Positions 1 through 5,703 of a DNA stretch of 9,517 nucleotides are shown here, piece after piece. The DNA lies in NCBI GenBank assembly GCA_017560285.1, contig JAFYOG010000162.1, positions 1 through 9,517 of the forward strand. Direction: 5' to 3'. The notes under the pieces are model-generated. The model searched no databases. It saw only the letters and a list, made by a program, of their open reading frames with translations, and was not told where the DNA came from. How positions within the stretch are numbered: the stretch's first letter is position 1; each line of letters opens with the position of its first letter. A program made the position numbers and the translations under genes. The stretch is from Clostridia bacterium. Lineage in GTDB: Bacteria > Bacillota > Clostridia > Oscillospirales > CAG-382.

Positions 1-1599
1 CAAGCACGCATAGAAGCAGGAGACGAAAGCCTTGTTAAATCGTTCGTTGATTATACAGAACGTTTTAACACGTTGGGCGGTAACGAATTCAGAGCTAAAA
101 CCAAATCGATGCTTTTAAAATTCGGTTTTTCCGAAGAAGATTTACAAAAAAGCGCAGATGATTTAAGCGGCGGTCAAAAAACAAAGCTTTTGCTTGTTAA
201 GCTTTTGCTTTGCGAACCGGATATAATGCTTTTGGACGAGCCTACAAACCATTTGGACACAAAAACCTGCGAATGGCTTGAGAACTACATTATTTCTTCC
301 AAAAAAACCTTTTTAATTATTTCCCACGATAGATATTTTCTTGATAAAACAACCAATAAAACGCTTGAGATTTCTAACGGTACATCTGAAATTTACGATG
401 GTAACTATACAACCTTTAAAGAAAAGAAAAAGGCATTAGATGAGGCAAAATTAAAGCACTATAACCTTCAGCAAAAGGAAATAGCACGGTTAGAAGCCTT
501 TATTGAACAGCAAAAGCGGTGGAACCGAGAAAAGAATATTATTGCCGCCGAAAGCCGTCAAAAGACCATAGATAAAATGGTAAAATTAGAAAAGCCCAAG
601 GAACAAGAAAAAGGTATTAGCTTTTCTATCTCACATTCCGGCGCAACAAGCAACGACGTACTTTCCGTGCGTGGCTTATCTATGTCTTACCCCCAAAAGC
701 CTTTATTTAATAACCTATCGTTTGAATTAAAAAAAGGCGAACGGCTTTTTGTTATAGGTGCTAACGGATGCGGAAAATCTACACTTATAAAAATACTTAC
801 GGGGCGAGAAAAACAGAACAACGGCACCTTTGAGCTTGGATATAACCAAACCATCGGATACTATGATCAAGAGCAACAGCTGCTTAATCAAAGCAATACG
901 GTAATTGACGAGCTATGGAGCGTTTACGGTGATAAAACAAGCACCGAGATAAGAAGTATGCTTGCCCGATTTGGCTTTAAAGGCGACGACGTTTTTAAGC
1001 TTGTAAACGTTTTAAGCGGTGGTGAACGCGCAAGACTTTCCATTGCAAAAATGGTAGCCTGCGGGGTAAGCTTGCTTATTCTTGACGAACCTACAAACCA
1101 CTTGGATATTTCCTCCCGCGAGATGCTGGAAACCGCCCTAAACGAATACGACGGCACTATTATTACCGTATCTCACGACAGATATTTTACACAGAATTTA
1201 GCTACCGCGATTTTAGAAATAGATAAAAACGGGTATGCCGAAGGGTATTCATTTAAAAAATGCGGTTATAACGAATTTATCGAAAAACGTGTAAAATCAG
1301 ACGTTGTTACGGTTAAAGAAGAAAGCGGCGCAGGCAAACTATCGTTTGAGGAAGCAAAGCAACGCAAAAACCAATATCGCTCTGCCAAAAACAAATATTT
1401 AAATACAGAACAGAAGATAGCTGAATTGGAAACGGAGCAATCTTTAATAAAGGAAAAAGCCGCTTCCGATGAGCTTGCAACCGATTTTAACGCTTTAAAC
1501 GAGCTTTACGAAAAAGAACAACAGATTGATAGTGAAATAAACAAACTATACGAAGAACTATTGGAATTAGAAGAATTTATATCTTCGTTTGAAGAATAA
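1..1599 (+). CDS. ABC-F family ATPase, C-terminal part (5' truncated by window edge)
   Basis: The frame is open from base 1, so the true start lies upstream; 532 residues are visible. Residue numbers count from base 1. The first ATPase domain has lost its Walker A to the edge but keeps the signature LSGGQ (about 55-59), Walker B with LDEPTNHLD (about 78-86) and the switch histidine in SHDRYF (109). A charged, helical interdomain linker follows (about 125-205), the segment that in ABC-F proteins reaches into the ribosome near the peptidyl-tRNA. The second ATPase domain has Walker A GANGCGKST (253-261), signature LSGGE (338-342), LDEPTNHLD with catalytic Glu 363, and switch His 392. A Lys/Glu-rich coiled-coil tail fills about 440-530. 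ABC-F proteins are soluble, lack membrane domains and act on ribosomes in translation or antibiotic protection. The layout is closest to housekeeping YdiF/Uup-like members, but the subgroup cannot be fixed here. About 100 N-terminal residues are probably missing. Confidence 0.95.
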   Translation, partial: QARIEAGDESLVKSFVDYTERFNTLGGNEFRAKTKSMLLKFGFSEEDLQKSADDLSGGQKTKLLLVKLLLCEPDIMLLDEPTNHLDTKTCEWLENYIISSKKTFLIISHDRYFLDKTTNKTLEISNGTSEIYDGNYTTFKEKKKALDEAKLKHYNLQQKEIARLEAFIEQQKRWNREKNIIAAESRQKTIDKMVKLEKPKEQEKGISFSISHSGATSNDVLSVRGLSMSYPQKPLFNNLSFELKKGERLFVIGANGCGKSTLIKILTGREKQNNGTFELGYNQTIGYYDQEQQLLNQSNTVIDELWSVYGDKTSTEIRSMLARFGFKGDDVFKLVNVLSGGERARLSIAKMVACGVSLLILDEPTNHLDISSREMLETALNEYDGTIITVSHDRYFTQNLATAILEIDKNGYAEGYSFKKCGYNEFIEKRVKSDVVTVKEESGAGKLSFEEAKQRKNQYRSAKNKYLNTEQKIAELETEQSLIKEKAASDELATDFNALNELYEKEQQIDSEINKLYEELLELEEFISSFEE

Positions 1600-1605
1600 T
1601 TTTTA

Positions 1606-1650
1606 TATTTCTCCTATATAATTTACAAAGAAAATCATTTAGGAGAGATA
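1606..1650 (+). promoter_or_regulatory. Hairpin that would sequester the ribosome binding site of the DUF4830 gene
   Basis: Bases 1606-1616 (TATTTCTCCTA) can pair with 1640-1650 (TAGGAGAGATA) over 11 positions with a single G-U wobble, leaving a 23-base loop. The 3' arm contains the whole AGGAGA ribosome binding site (1641-1646) of the gene starting at 1655, so the 5' arm acts as an anti-Shine-Dalgarno sequence. A TATAAT (1617-1622) lies in the loop without a good -35 box. A transcript starting from it would lack the masking arm. The pairing is seen directly; the regulatory role is inference. Confidence 0.45.
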
Positions 1651-1654
1651 CATA

Positions 1655-2125
1655 ATGTTTGTATACACTATGAAAGCCTCGGGGTTAAAATTCTTTGCCG
1701 TTGTTGCTGTTTCGGTAGCAATATTAGCAACAGTAATCGGTGTACTGCCATCTATAACTGCGGCAGCCGACGTAGCAAACGTTTCTACCGATTATAAAAA
1801 TATGAAATCCGAAGCGGATATGGTTAATTTTTTATCCCTGTTGGGATATGAAGCAGAACCGAAGGCTGCGCAGGTTTATGAAATGGAAATCCCCCGCGAG
1901 TTTAACAGTGTTTATGAAAAATACAATGAACTTCAACGCGCACAGGGCTTAAATTTAAAGCGGTATATGGGAAAAACAGCCACGGTTTATGTTTTTAAGC
2001 TTAAAAATTATGATTACGACGGTGAAGTTTTTGCAACGTTGTTTATTAGAAACAATCGCATTATCGCAGGGGATATTTGCTCTAACGACGGCAATGGGTT
2101 TATACACGGATTTGAACAAAAATAA
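1655..2125 (+). CDS. Secreted or membrane-anchored DUF4830-type protein
   Basis: This 156-residue protein starts at an ATG eight bases after AGGAGA (1641-1646); a second in-frame ATG lies five codons later. Residues 8-37 form one hydrophobic stretch followed by Ala-Ala-Ala-Asp, so it is either a cleavable signal peptide or an N-terminal anchor, placing the rest outside the membrane. The C-terminal region (about 55-155) matches my memory of DUF4830: an IPREFNSVYEKYNELQ-like segment, then GLNLKRYMGK, a beta-rich stretch, a DGEVFATLFIRN segment, and a closing GDICS followed by GFIHGF. Members are common in Clostridia and have no established function. The gene lies 55 bases after the ABC-F gene in the same direction and is closed by its own terminator. 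Its translation may be limited by the hairpin over its ribosome binding site. The family call is from motif recall and was not searched. Confidence 0.8.
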   Translation: MFVYTMKASGLKFFAVVAVSVAILATVIGVLPSITAAADVANVSTDYKNMKSEADMVNFLSLLGYEAEPKAAQVYEMEIPREFNSVYEKYNELQRAQGLNLKRYMGKTATVYVFKLKNYDYDGEVFATLFIRNNRIIAGDICSNDGNGFIHGFEQK

Positions 2126-2149
2126 AGGTCGGCTAACCGACCTTTTTTT
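2126..2149 (+). terminator. Rho-independent terminator after the DUF4830 gene
   Basis: A perfect 7-base-pair stem AGGTCGG (2126-2132) / CCGACCT (2137-2143) with a CTAA loop runs into seven T residues (2143-2149). It begins directly after the TAA stop at 2123-2125. Confidence 0.92.
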
Positions 2150-2389
2150 AATTTTTATTGTACCGCAAACGATTTTTTAAGTTAAAACTTTATAATTAAA
2201 CAACGAGCATATGTTGTACCATTACAATATATGTAACTATATTTTGTATATCTGTCACAAACATACAAATTTATAAAGAGTATTCAAAGCCAGAATACGG
2301 TATTAAAAATGAACTCAATATTAACAAAAACGGGTATATCAAATTTTATTTATGGAAATATGTGCAAAATATATAAACAACAGCAATAA

Positions 2390-2432
2390 ATTTTGGGTAA
2401 ATAATCACTTACATTTTGGGTTTAATTTTGGT
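2390..2432 (+). repeat. Three short direct repeats, ATTTTGGGT type, upstream of the msmK-like gene
   Basis: ATTTTGGGT occurs exactly at 2390-2398 and 2413-2421, and as ATTTTGGT at 2425-2432. The start-to-start distances are 23 and 12 bases, close to two and one turns of the helix, so the copies would lie on about the same face of the DNA. They end about 50 bases before the start codon, where an activator or repressor could act. Chance is possible in such AT-rich DNA. Confidence 0.4.
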
Positions 2433-2469
2433 ATTATTAGTTTGATATAAATGAGGCACACCCTCAAAT

Positions 2470-2475
2470 GGAGGT
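2470..2475 (+). promoter_or_regulatory. Ribosome binding site deciding the msmK-like start
   Basis: GGAGGT sits five bases before the ATG at 2481. An in-frame ATG at 2451 has no such site and would add ten residues (starting MRHTLK) not typical of the family, so 2481 is the start. The site lies next to a CCTC (2462-2465) that could form a small four-pair hairpin with it. Confidence 0.85.
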
Positions 2476-2480
2476 CACAA

Positions 2481-3602
2481 ATGGCAAGTGTATTGTTTAA
2501 ACACATTTACAAAAGGTTCCCCGGCGGAGTAACTGCGGTTTCCGACTTCACTCTTGATATTAAAGATAAGGAATTCGTTATCTTCGTTGGTCCTTCCGGT
2601 TGTGGTAAGACCACTACTCTTCGTATGATCGCCGGTCTTGAAGAAATTACCGAAGGCGAACTTTTCATTGACAACAAGAGAGTTAACGACGTAGCTCCTA
2701 AGGACAGAGATATTGCGATGGTTTTCCAGAACTACGCTCTTTATCCTCATATGTCCGTATTTGATAACATGGCGTTCGGTCTTAAGCTTAGAAAAGTAAG
2801 AAAAGAAGAAATCAAGCGCCGCGTTGAAGAAGCTGCAAGAATTCTTGATATTACTCACCTTCTCGACAGAAAGCCTAAGGCTTTGTCCGGTGGTCAGAAG
2901 CAGCGTGTTGCTTTGGGTCGTGCAATCGTACGTGAACCTAAGGTATTCCTTCTTGACGAACCTCTTTCCAACTTGGACGCAAAGCTTCGTGCTACCATGA
3001 GAACCGAGCTTACCAAGCTTCACCAGAAGCTTCAGACAACCTTCATCTACGTTACCCACGACCAGATCGAAGCTATGACCATGGCTACCCGTATCGTAGT
3101 TATGAAGGACGGTATTATCCAACAGGTTGATACTCCTCAGAACCTTTACGATTATCCTTGCAATATCTTCGTTGCAGGCTTCCTTGGCACTCCTCAGATG
3201 AACTTTGTAAACGCTACTATTACAAAGCCTAAGGGTCAGGATGATTGCTTCCTCGAATTCGAAAACATCAAGTTTAAGCTTCAGCCCGAAAAGTTTGAAG
3301 ATACCAACTTGGCTGATTACATCGGCAAGGAAGTTATCGCAGGTCTTCGTCCCGAACTTCTCCACGACGAACCCGTATATATGGAAAAGTTCAAGGATAC
3401 CATTATTGAAGCTGACGTTGAATTTACCGAACTTATGGGTGCAGAAATTTATCTCTACCTTAAGGTTGGCGAAGAAACCTCTCTTACCTCTCGTGTATCT
3501 TCTCAGTCTACTGCAAGACCCGGCGACACCGTACGTATTGCCGTTGACACTTCCCTTATCCACATCTTCGATAAGGAAACCGAAAGAATTATTTGCCACT
3601 AA
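2481..3602 (+). CDS. Sugar ABC importer ATP-binding protein, MsmK/UgpC (CUT1) type
   Basis: The 373-residue protein has the full ATPase set: Walker A GPSGCGKTT (37-45), Q-loop Gln 83, signature LSGGQ (135-139), Walker B VFLLD with Glu 160, D-loop, and switch His 193. The C-terminal part (about 235-373) is the beta-rich OB-fold (TOBE-type) domain of MalK, UgpC and MsmK, including the typical GLRPE segment. Length and domain order match carbohydrate importer ATPases, which sit on the cytoplasmic face and drive permease pairs with ATP hydrolysis. No permease or binding protein lies nearby, and terminators flank the gene, so it looks like a free-standing ATPase. MsmX of Bacillus and MsmK of streptococci are known to serve several sugar importers. 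Codon use differs strongly from its neighbours: no TTA leucine codon, CAG for 12 of 13 glutamines, mostly AAG and TTC. That suggests high expression. It ends in two tandem TAA codons. The exact sugar is unknown. Confidence 0.95.
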   Translation: MASVLFKHIYKRFPGGVTAVSDFTLDIKDKEFVIFVGPSGCGKTTTLRMIAGLEEITEGELFIDNKRVNDVAPKDRDIAMVFQNYALYPHMSVFDNMAFGLKLRKVRKEEIKRRVEEAARILDITHLLDRKPKALSGGQKQRVALGRAIVREPKVFLLDEPLSNLDAKLRATMRTELTKLHQKLQTTFIYVTHDQIEAMTMATRIVVMKDGIIQQVDTPQNLYDYPCNIFVAGFLGTPQMNFVNATITKPKGQDDCFLEFENIKFKLQPEKFEDTNLADYIGKEVIAGLRPELLHDEPVYMEKFKDTIIEADVEFTELMGAEIYLYLKVGEETSLTSRVSSQSTARPGDTVRIAVDTSLIHIFDKETERIICH

Positions 3603-3610
3603 TAAATATA

Positions 3611-3638
3611 AAAAGTCCGCAGAATTGCGGACTTTTTT
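3611..3638 (+). terminator. Rho-independent terminator after the msmK-like gene
   Basis: The stem AGTCCGC (3614-3620) / GCGGACT (3627-3633), with an AGAATT loop and flanking A and T runs that lengthen the pairing, is followed by T residues to 3638. It starts a few bases after the double stop codon. Confidence 0.92.
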
Positions 3639-3651
3639 GTTCTCTAATATT

Positions 3652-3681
3652 AAAAGCGGAACCGAAATGGTTCCGCTTTTT
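3652..3681. terminator. Bidirectional terminator between convergent genes
   Basis: A perfect 12-base-pair stem, AAAAGCGGAACC (3652-3663) / GGTTCCGCTTTT (3669-3680), has a GAAAT loop. It ends in T residues on the plus strand and in a T run on the minus strand. It lies seven bases beyond the stop of the minus-strand kinase-like gene, so it can end that transcript and back up the plus-strand terminator just before it. Confidence 0.9.
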
Positions 3682-3687
3682 ATTAAA

Positions 3688-4305
3688 TCACTTATAATAT
3701 TCATCGATAATCATTTTAATTAGCTTTGCAGTACCATCTACACCTAAAAGACTGCTATCGATATTAAAATGATAATTCTTTGGGTCGCCCCAACCTTTTC
3801 CTGTATAGAAATTATAATAGGAAGCACGTTTTTTATCGTATTTCAATATTCGTTTTTGAGCATTGGTTACTTCCGTATCTCCATACCGCTTTAATGCTTC
3901 AATTCTATATTCCATAGGTGCGTGAATAAAAATCTTTAGCAAACCTGGGCAATCTGCAAGAAGGTCATCGGCGCATCTTCCCACAATTATGCAATCGCCC
4001 GCCTTGGCTATCTTCTTAATTTCCTCGGATTGAATATTGAACACTTTATCGGTTAAAATATGGTCGTTCATGCCAAAATGTGCAATGTTACCGCTGTAGG
4101 ATGACATAGCAAGTGAATAAAGAAAGCTTGAGGTTGCTTGTTCATCTGCTTTCTCGAAGGTTTCCAACGGTATACCGTGTTTTTCGGCGATAGCTACAAG
4201 CGCTTCTCTGTCGTAGCAAGGAATACCCGTAAGCTCGGATAATTTCTTTGCGATCGCAGACCCTTCAGATGCAAATTGACGTCCTATTGTAATAACTTTA
4301 TTCAT
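3688..4305 (-). CDS. Cytidylate kinase-like family protein with altered P-loop
   Basis: The 205-residue protein reads as a member of the cytidylate-kinase-like family (PF13189 type) common in Clostridia. Evidence is the N-terminal MNKVITIGRQF, then TGIPCYDRE, a central IIVGRCADDLL, the IFIHAPMEYRI strand and a C-terminal segment (about 160-187) with RASYYNFYTG, WGDPKNYH and a following DSS. These proteins have a nucleoside-monophosphate-kinase fold; their real substrate is not established, and most genomes also carry a normal cmk. The P-loop region here is GRQFASEGSAIAKKL, whereas members I recall have GRQFGSGGREIGKKL. Several glycines are replaced, which may weaken nucleotide binding. The start is the ATG at 4303-4305, seven bases after AAAGG; a GTG at 4321-4323 would add six residues without a good ribosome binding site. 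The gene is single, divergent from the HAD gene and convergent with the msmK-like gene, and stops with TGA. Confidence 0.85.
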   Translation of the reverse strand: MNKVITIGRQFASEGSAIAKKLSELTGIPCYDREALVAIAEKHGIPLETFEKADEQATSSFLYSLAMSSYSGNIAHFGMNDHILTDKVFNIQSEEIKKIAKAGDCIIVGRCADDLLADCPGLLKIFIHAPMEYRIEALKRYGDTEVTNAQKRILKYDKKRASYYNFYTGKGWGDPKNYHFNIDSSLLGVDGTAKLIKMIIDEYYK

Positions 4306-4312
4306 AACTGCG

Positions 4313-4318
4313 CCTTTC
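4313..4318 (-). promoter_or_regulatory. Ribosome binding site deciding the kinase-like start
   Basis: On the minus strand GAAAGG lies seven bases before the ATG at 4305. This favours that ATG over the GTG at 4323. Confidence 0.7.
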
Positions 4319-4348
4319 TTCACATTAACATTTTATCACGGTATAGTT

Positions 4349-4377
4349 ATATTATCATAAACGCGGTAAAGTTTCAA
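4349..4377 (-). promoter_or_regulatory. Candidate promoter of the cytidylate kinase-like gene
   Basis: On the minus strand TTGAAA (4377-4372) and TAATAT (4354-4349) are separated by 17 bases. The -35 box is good and the -10 box weak; GATAAT two bases earlier in the same stretch is an alternative -10. Transcription would begin near 4342, about 37 bases before the start codon. Confidence 0.45.
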
Positions 4378-4395
4378 GAAATATTTGCAAATTCG

Positions 4396-4424
4396 TTGAA
4401 AAATCAATAAATTTGTGATAGAAT
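4396..4424 (+). promoter_or_regulatory. Promoter of the HAD phosphatase gene
   Basis: TTGAAA (4396-4401) and TAGAAT (4419-4424), each five of six to consensus, are spaced by 17 bases. The start of transcription would be near 4431, giving a leader of about 34 bases. The -35 boxes of this and the opposing promoter are only 18 bases apart. Confidence 0.65.
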
Positions 4425-4439
4425 TAAGCTGTATCACAA
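4413..4439. promoter_or_regulatory. Operator-like dyad over the HAD gene promoter
   Basis: A perfect inverted repeat, TTGTGATA (4413-4420) and TATCACAA (4432-4439) with an 11-base centre, covers the -10 box and the expected transcription start. A further TATCAC at 4334-4339 lies at the expected start of the opposing transcript. This position suits a repressor. No regulator gene is recognised nearby. Confidence 0.4.
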
Positions 4440-4464
4440 TATATAGTATTTATGAAGGTTTTTT

Positions 4465-5121
4465 ATGAAATATACCTATTTGTTATTTGACCTTGACGGT
4501 ACGCTTCTTAATACCCTTGAGGGTGTTGTAAAATGCGCCCAATACGCAATGCGCCATTACGGATATGAATTCTCGCTTGAAGAGCTTGAACCTTTTTTGG
4601 GCCCGCCTTTAAGAGATTCTTTTCTGCGTTATGGGCTAAAGGAAGAACAGGTTGCGGATGCAATTTTTAAGTTTAGAGAAAGATATAATACAGAAGGCGC
4701 AAAGGAAACCTGCCTTTTCCCCGAGATCCCTTCCCTATTAGCTAAATTAAAAAACGCCGGTTATAAACTCGGCGTTGCTACTTCGAAGTATGAAGAATAT
4801 GCCAAAGACTTTCTAAAGCGCTTTGACATAGCTGACTATTTTGATTATATTACAGGTTCTAATCTTGACGAAACCATAAGCAAGAAGTGCGAGGTTATAG
4901 AAGAAGCGTTGCGTCGCTTTAATATATCCGACAAACGGCACAGCGCGCTTATGATCGGCGATATGAAATACGACGATATAGGCGCAAAAATTGCAGGGAT
5001 CGATTGCGTTGGTGTATACACCGGAACTGCCGAAGAAAACGAGCACGAGGAAGCCGGCGCAACCTATATTGCGTATTCTTTTAAAGAATTAGAGGATTTA
5101 TTATTAAAAGAGCTGTATTAA
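4465..5121 (+). CDS. HAD-superfamily phosphatase, phosphoglycolate-phosphatase-like
   Basis: The 218-residue protein has all four HAD motifs. Motif I is DLDGT with nucleophile Asp 9 and acid/base Asp 11. Motif II is GVATSK with Thr 106. Motif III is Lys 140 or 141 in SKK. Motif IV is MIGDMKYD with Asp 166 and Asp 170. A helical cap lies between motifs I and II (about 15-85), marking subfamily IA as in Gph/PpaX-like enzymes; length is normal. Such enzymes remove phosphate from small phosphorylated metabolites with Mg2+ in the cytoplasm. The substrate cannot be read from the sequence; phosphoglycolate, pyrophosphate, sugar phosphates and nucleotides are all used in the family. The ATG follows GAAGG (4454-4458) by six bases. 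The gene has its own promoter with an overlapping dyad, and its TAA shares four bases with the stop of the opposing gene. Confidence 0.93.
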   Translation: MKYTYLLFDLDGTLLNTLEGVVKCAQYAMRHYGYEFSLEELEPFLGPPLRDSFLRYGLKEEQVADAIFKFRERYNTEGAKETCLFPEIPSLLAKLKNAGYKLGVATSKYEEYAKDFLKRFDIADYFDYITGSNLDETISKKCEVIEEALRRFNISDKRHSALMIGDMKYDDIGAKIAGIDCVGVYTGTAEENEHEEAGATYIAYSFKELEDLLLKELY

Positions 5122-5609
5122 TCGTTTTTAAACAGTTTTTTAGATTTATAATGGTTTTCTTCGTTCCCTGTAATACGGTATATAAATTCGGCGTATTTAC
5201 GTTTGGCACTGCGGCGGCAATATAATGCCATTATCGAAACAACTATCGCAGCAACCAACAATGTATTTACTGTTGCAAGGCTTTGCCCACGTTGCATAAC
5301 GTAATATCGCATACAGAACACCAATGCAAGGACCGCGGCGATTATAATATAATCAAATATTGATTTTGTAAAAATACCCACAATCTCGCTTCCGCTTTCG
5401 GTTTTTTTAATATTTCCGCGGAAAACTACAGAAAACGGTTCCTTTGCGGCGCGCGCTTTTCTTATAAGCTTTACCCTATTGCCGCTTCTTTTAGAGCAAA
5501 AAATCAAATCCATTCTATCATCGCAGCCTGCAAAGCGGGAAACAGAGGTATAATCGTCCCAACGGTTAATTAGTTCCGATTCGGAATAGTTGCTTGTGAA
5601 TTTGATCAT
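5118..5609 (-). CDS. Unknown membrane protein with two transmembrane helices
   Basis: I do not recognise the family. The 163-residue protein has a soluble N-terminal part (1-82) with likely beta strands, including SVVFRGNI (60-67) and SEIVGIF (74-80). Then come two membrane helices (about 84-104 and 114-131) joined by a short loop, and a basic tail starting CRRSAKRK (131-138). The positive charges after the second helix suggest that both termini are cytoplasmic. ATG 5609 is preferred because GAGGTG lies six bases before it; a GTG at 5618 is in frame but falls inside that ribosome binding site. The gene has a strong promoter of its own, is divergent from the YihY gene, and ends convergently with the HAD gene with a four-base overlap. 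The intact frame, promoter and ribosome binding site make it a real gene. Confidence 0.8.
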   Translation of the reverse strand: MIKFTSNYSESELINRWDDYTSVSRFAGCDDRMDLIFCSKRSGNRVKLIRKARAAKEPFSVVFRGNIKKTESGSEIVGIFTKSIFDYIIIAAVLALVFCMRYYVMQRGQSLATVNTLLVAAIVVSIMALYCRRSAKRKYAEFIYRITGNEENHYKSKKLFKND

Positions 5610-5615
5610 AAAATT

Positions 5616-5621
5616 CACCTC
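5616..5621 (-). promoter_or_regulatory. Ribosome binding site deciding the start of the unknown membrane protein
   Basis: On the minus strand GAGGTG (5621-5616) sits six bases before ATG 5609. It contains the alternative GTG codon (5618-5616), so that codon cannot be the start served by this site. Confidence 0.75.
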
Positions 5622-5639
5622 ACATAAATTTCTGTTCTC

Positions 5640-5668
5640 AGTATATCATATAATATATAATCCGTCAA
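5640..5668 (-). promoter_or_regulatory. Promoter of the unknown membrane protein gene
   Basis: On the minus strand TTGACG (5668-5663) and TATACT (5645-5640), each five of six to consensus, are separated by exactly 17 bases. Transcription would begin near 5633, with a leader of about 24 bases holding the ribosome binding site. It lies in the 94-base gap to the divergent YihY gene. Two TATAAT boxes on the plus strand (5649-5654, 5656-5661) may serve that gene but have no good -35 partner. Confidence 0.65.
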
Positions 5669-5703
5669 TTACGGTTTTAAGATTTTAGAAAGGAGAAGCA
5701 GTA

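Larger units (their letters stand above)
2150..2480. other. Gene-free AT-rich leader between DUF4830 and the msmK-like gene
   Basis: No convincing gene is visible on either strand. The stretch holds short dyads: TTACA-N5-TGTAA at 2222-2236 and TTTGTAT-N13-ATACAAA at 2243-2269. It also carries three ATTTTGG-type repeats nearer the gene. No promoter with two good boxes was found. TATTAT (2432-2437) and TATAAA (2446-2451) could be -10 elements but lack proper -35 partners at 16-18 bases. The terminator upstream implies that the next gene has its own promoter somewhere here. A leader this long before a well expressed ATPase gene suggests regulation, but the sequence does not show by what. Confidence 0.6.

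Noticed and set aside
924..1157. Minus-strand open frame inside the ABC-F gene
   Set aside because: It lies opposite conserved ATPase motifs and has no domain or translation signal of its own.
1589..1622. Promoter for the DUF4830 gene, TTGAAG with TATAAT
   Set aside because: The spacer is 22 bases, well outside the usual 16-18; the TATAAT is kept only as part of the hairpin hypothesis.
2163..2178. Catabolite-control (cre) like sequence CGCAAACGATT
   Set aside because: Only the left half resembles the cre consensus; the right half lacks the mirrored CA, and it lies 300 bases from the start codon.
2451..2480. Upstream in-frame ATG that would extend the msmK-like protein by ten residues
   Set aside because: No ribosome binding site precedes it, whereas GGAGGT sits five bases before ATG 2481, and the family normally begins near the MASVLF-like strand.
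2475..3704. Very long open frame (409 codons) on the minus strand opposite the msmK-like gene
   Set aside because: It mirrors a gene with every ABC ATPase motif. The absence of TTA and CTA codons in the real gene removes stop codons from the opposite strand, so the open frame is a by-product of codon bias. It has no ribosome binding site or recognisable domain.
5107..5141. Possible terminator at the convergent stop codons
   Set aside because: Only CTGT/ACAG pairs firmly; the rest relies on G-U pairs and uses the T run itself, so it is too weak to call.
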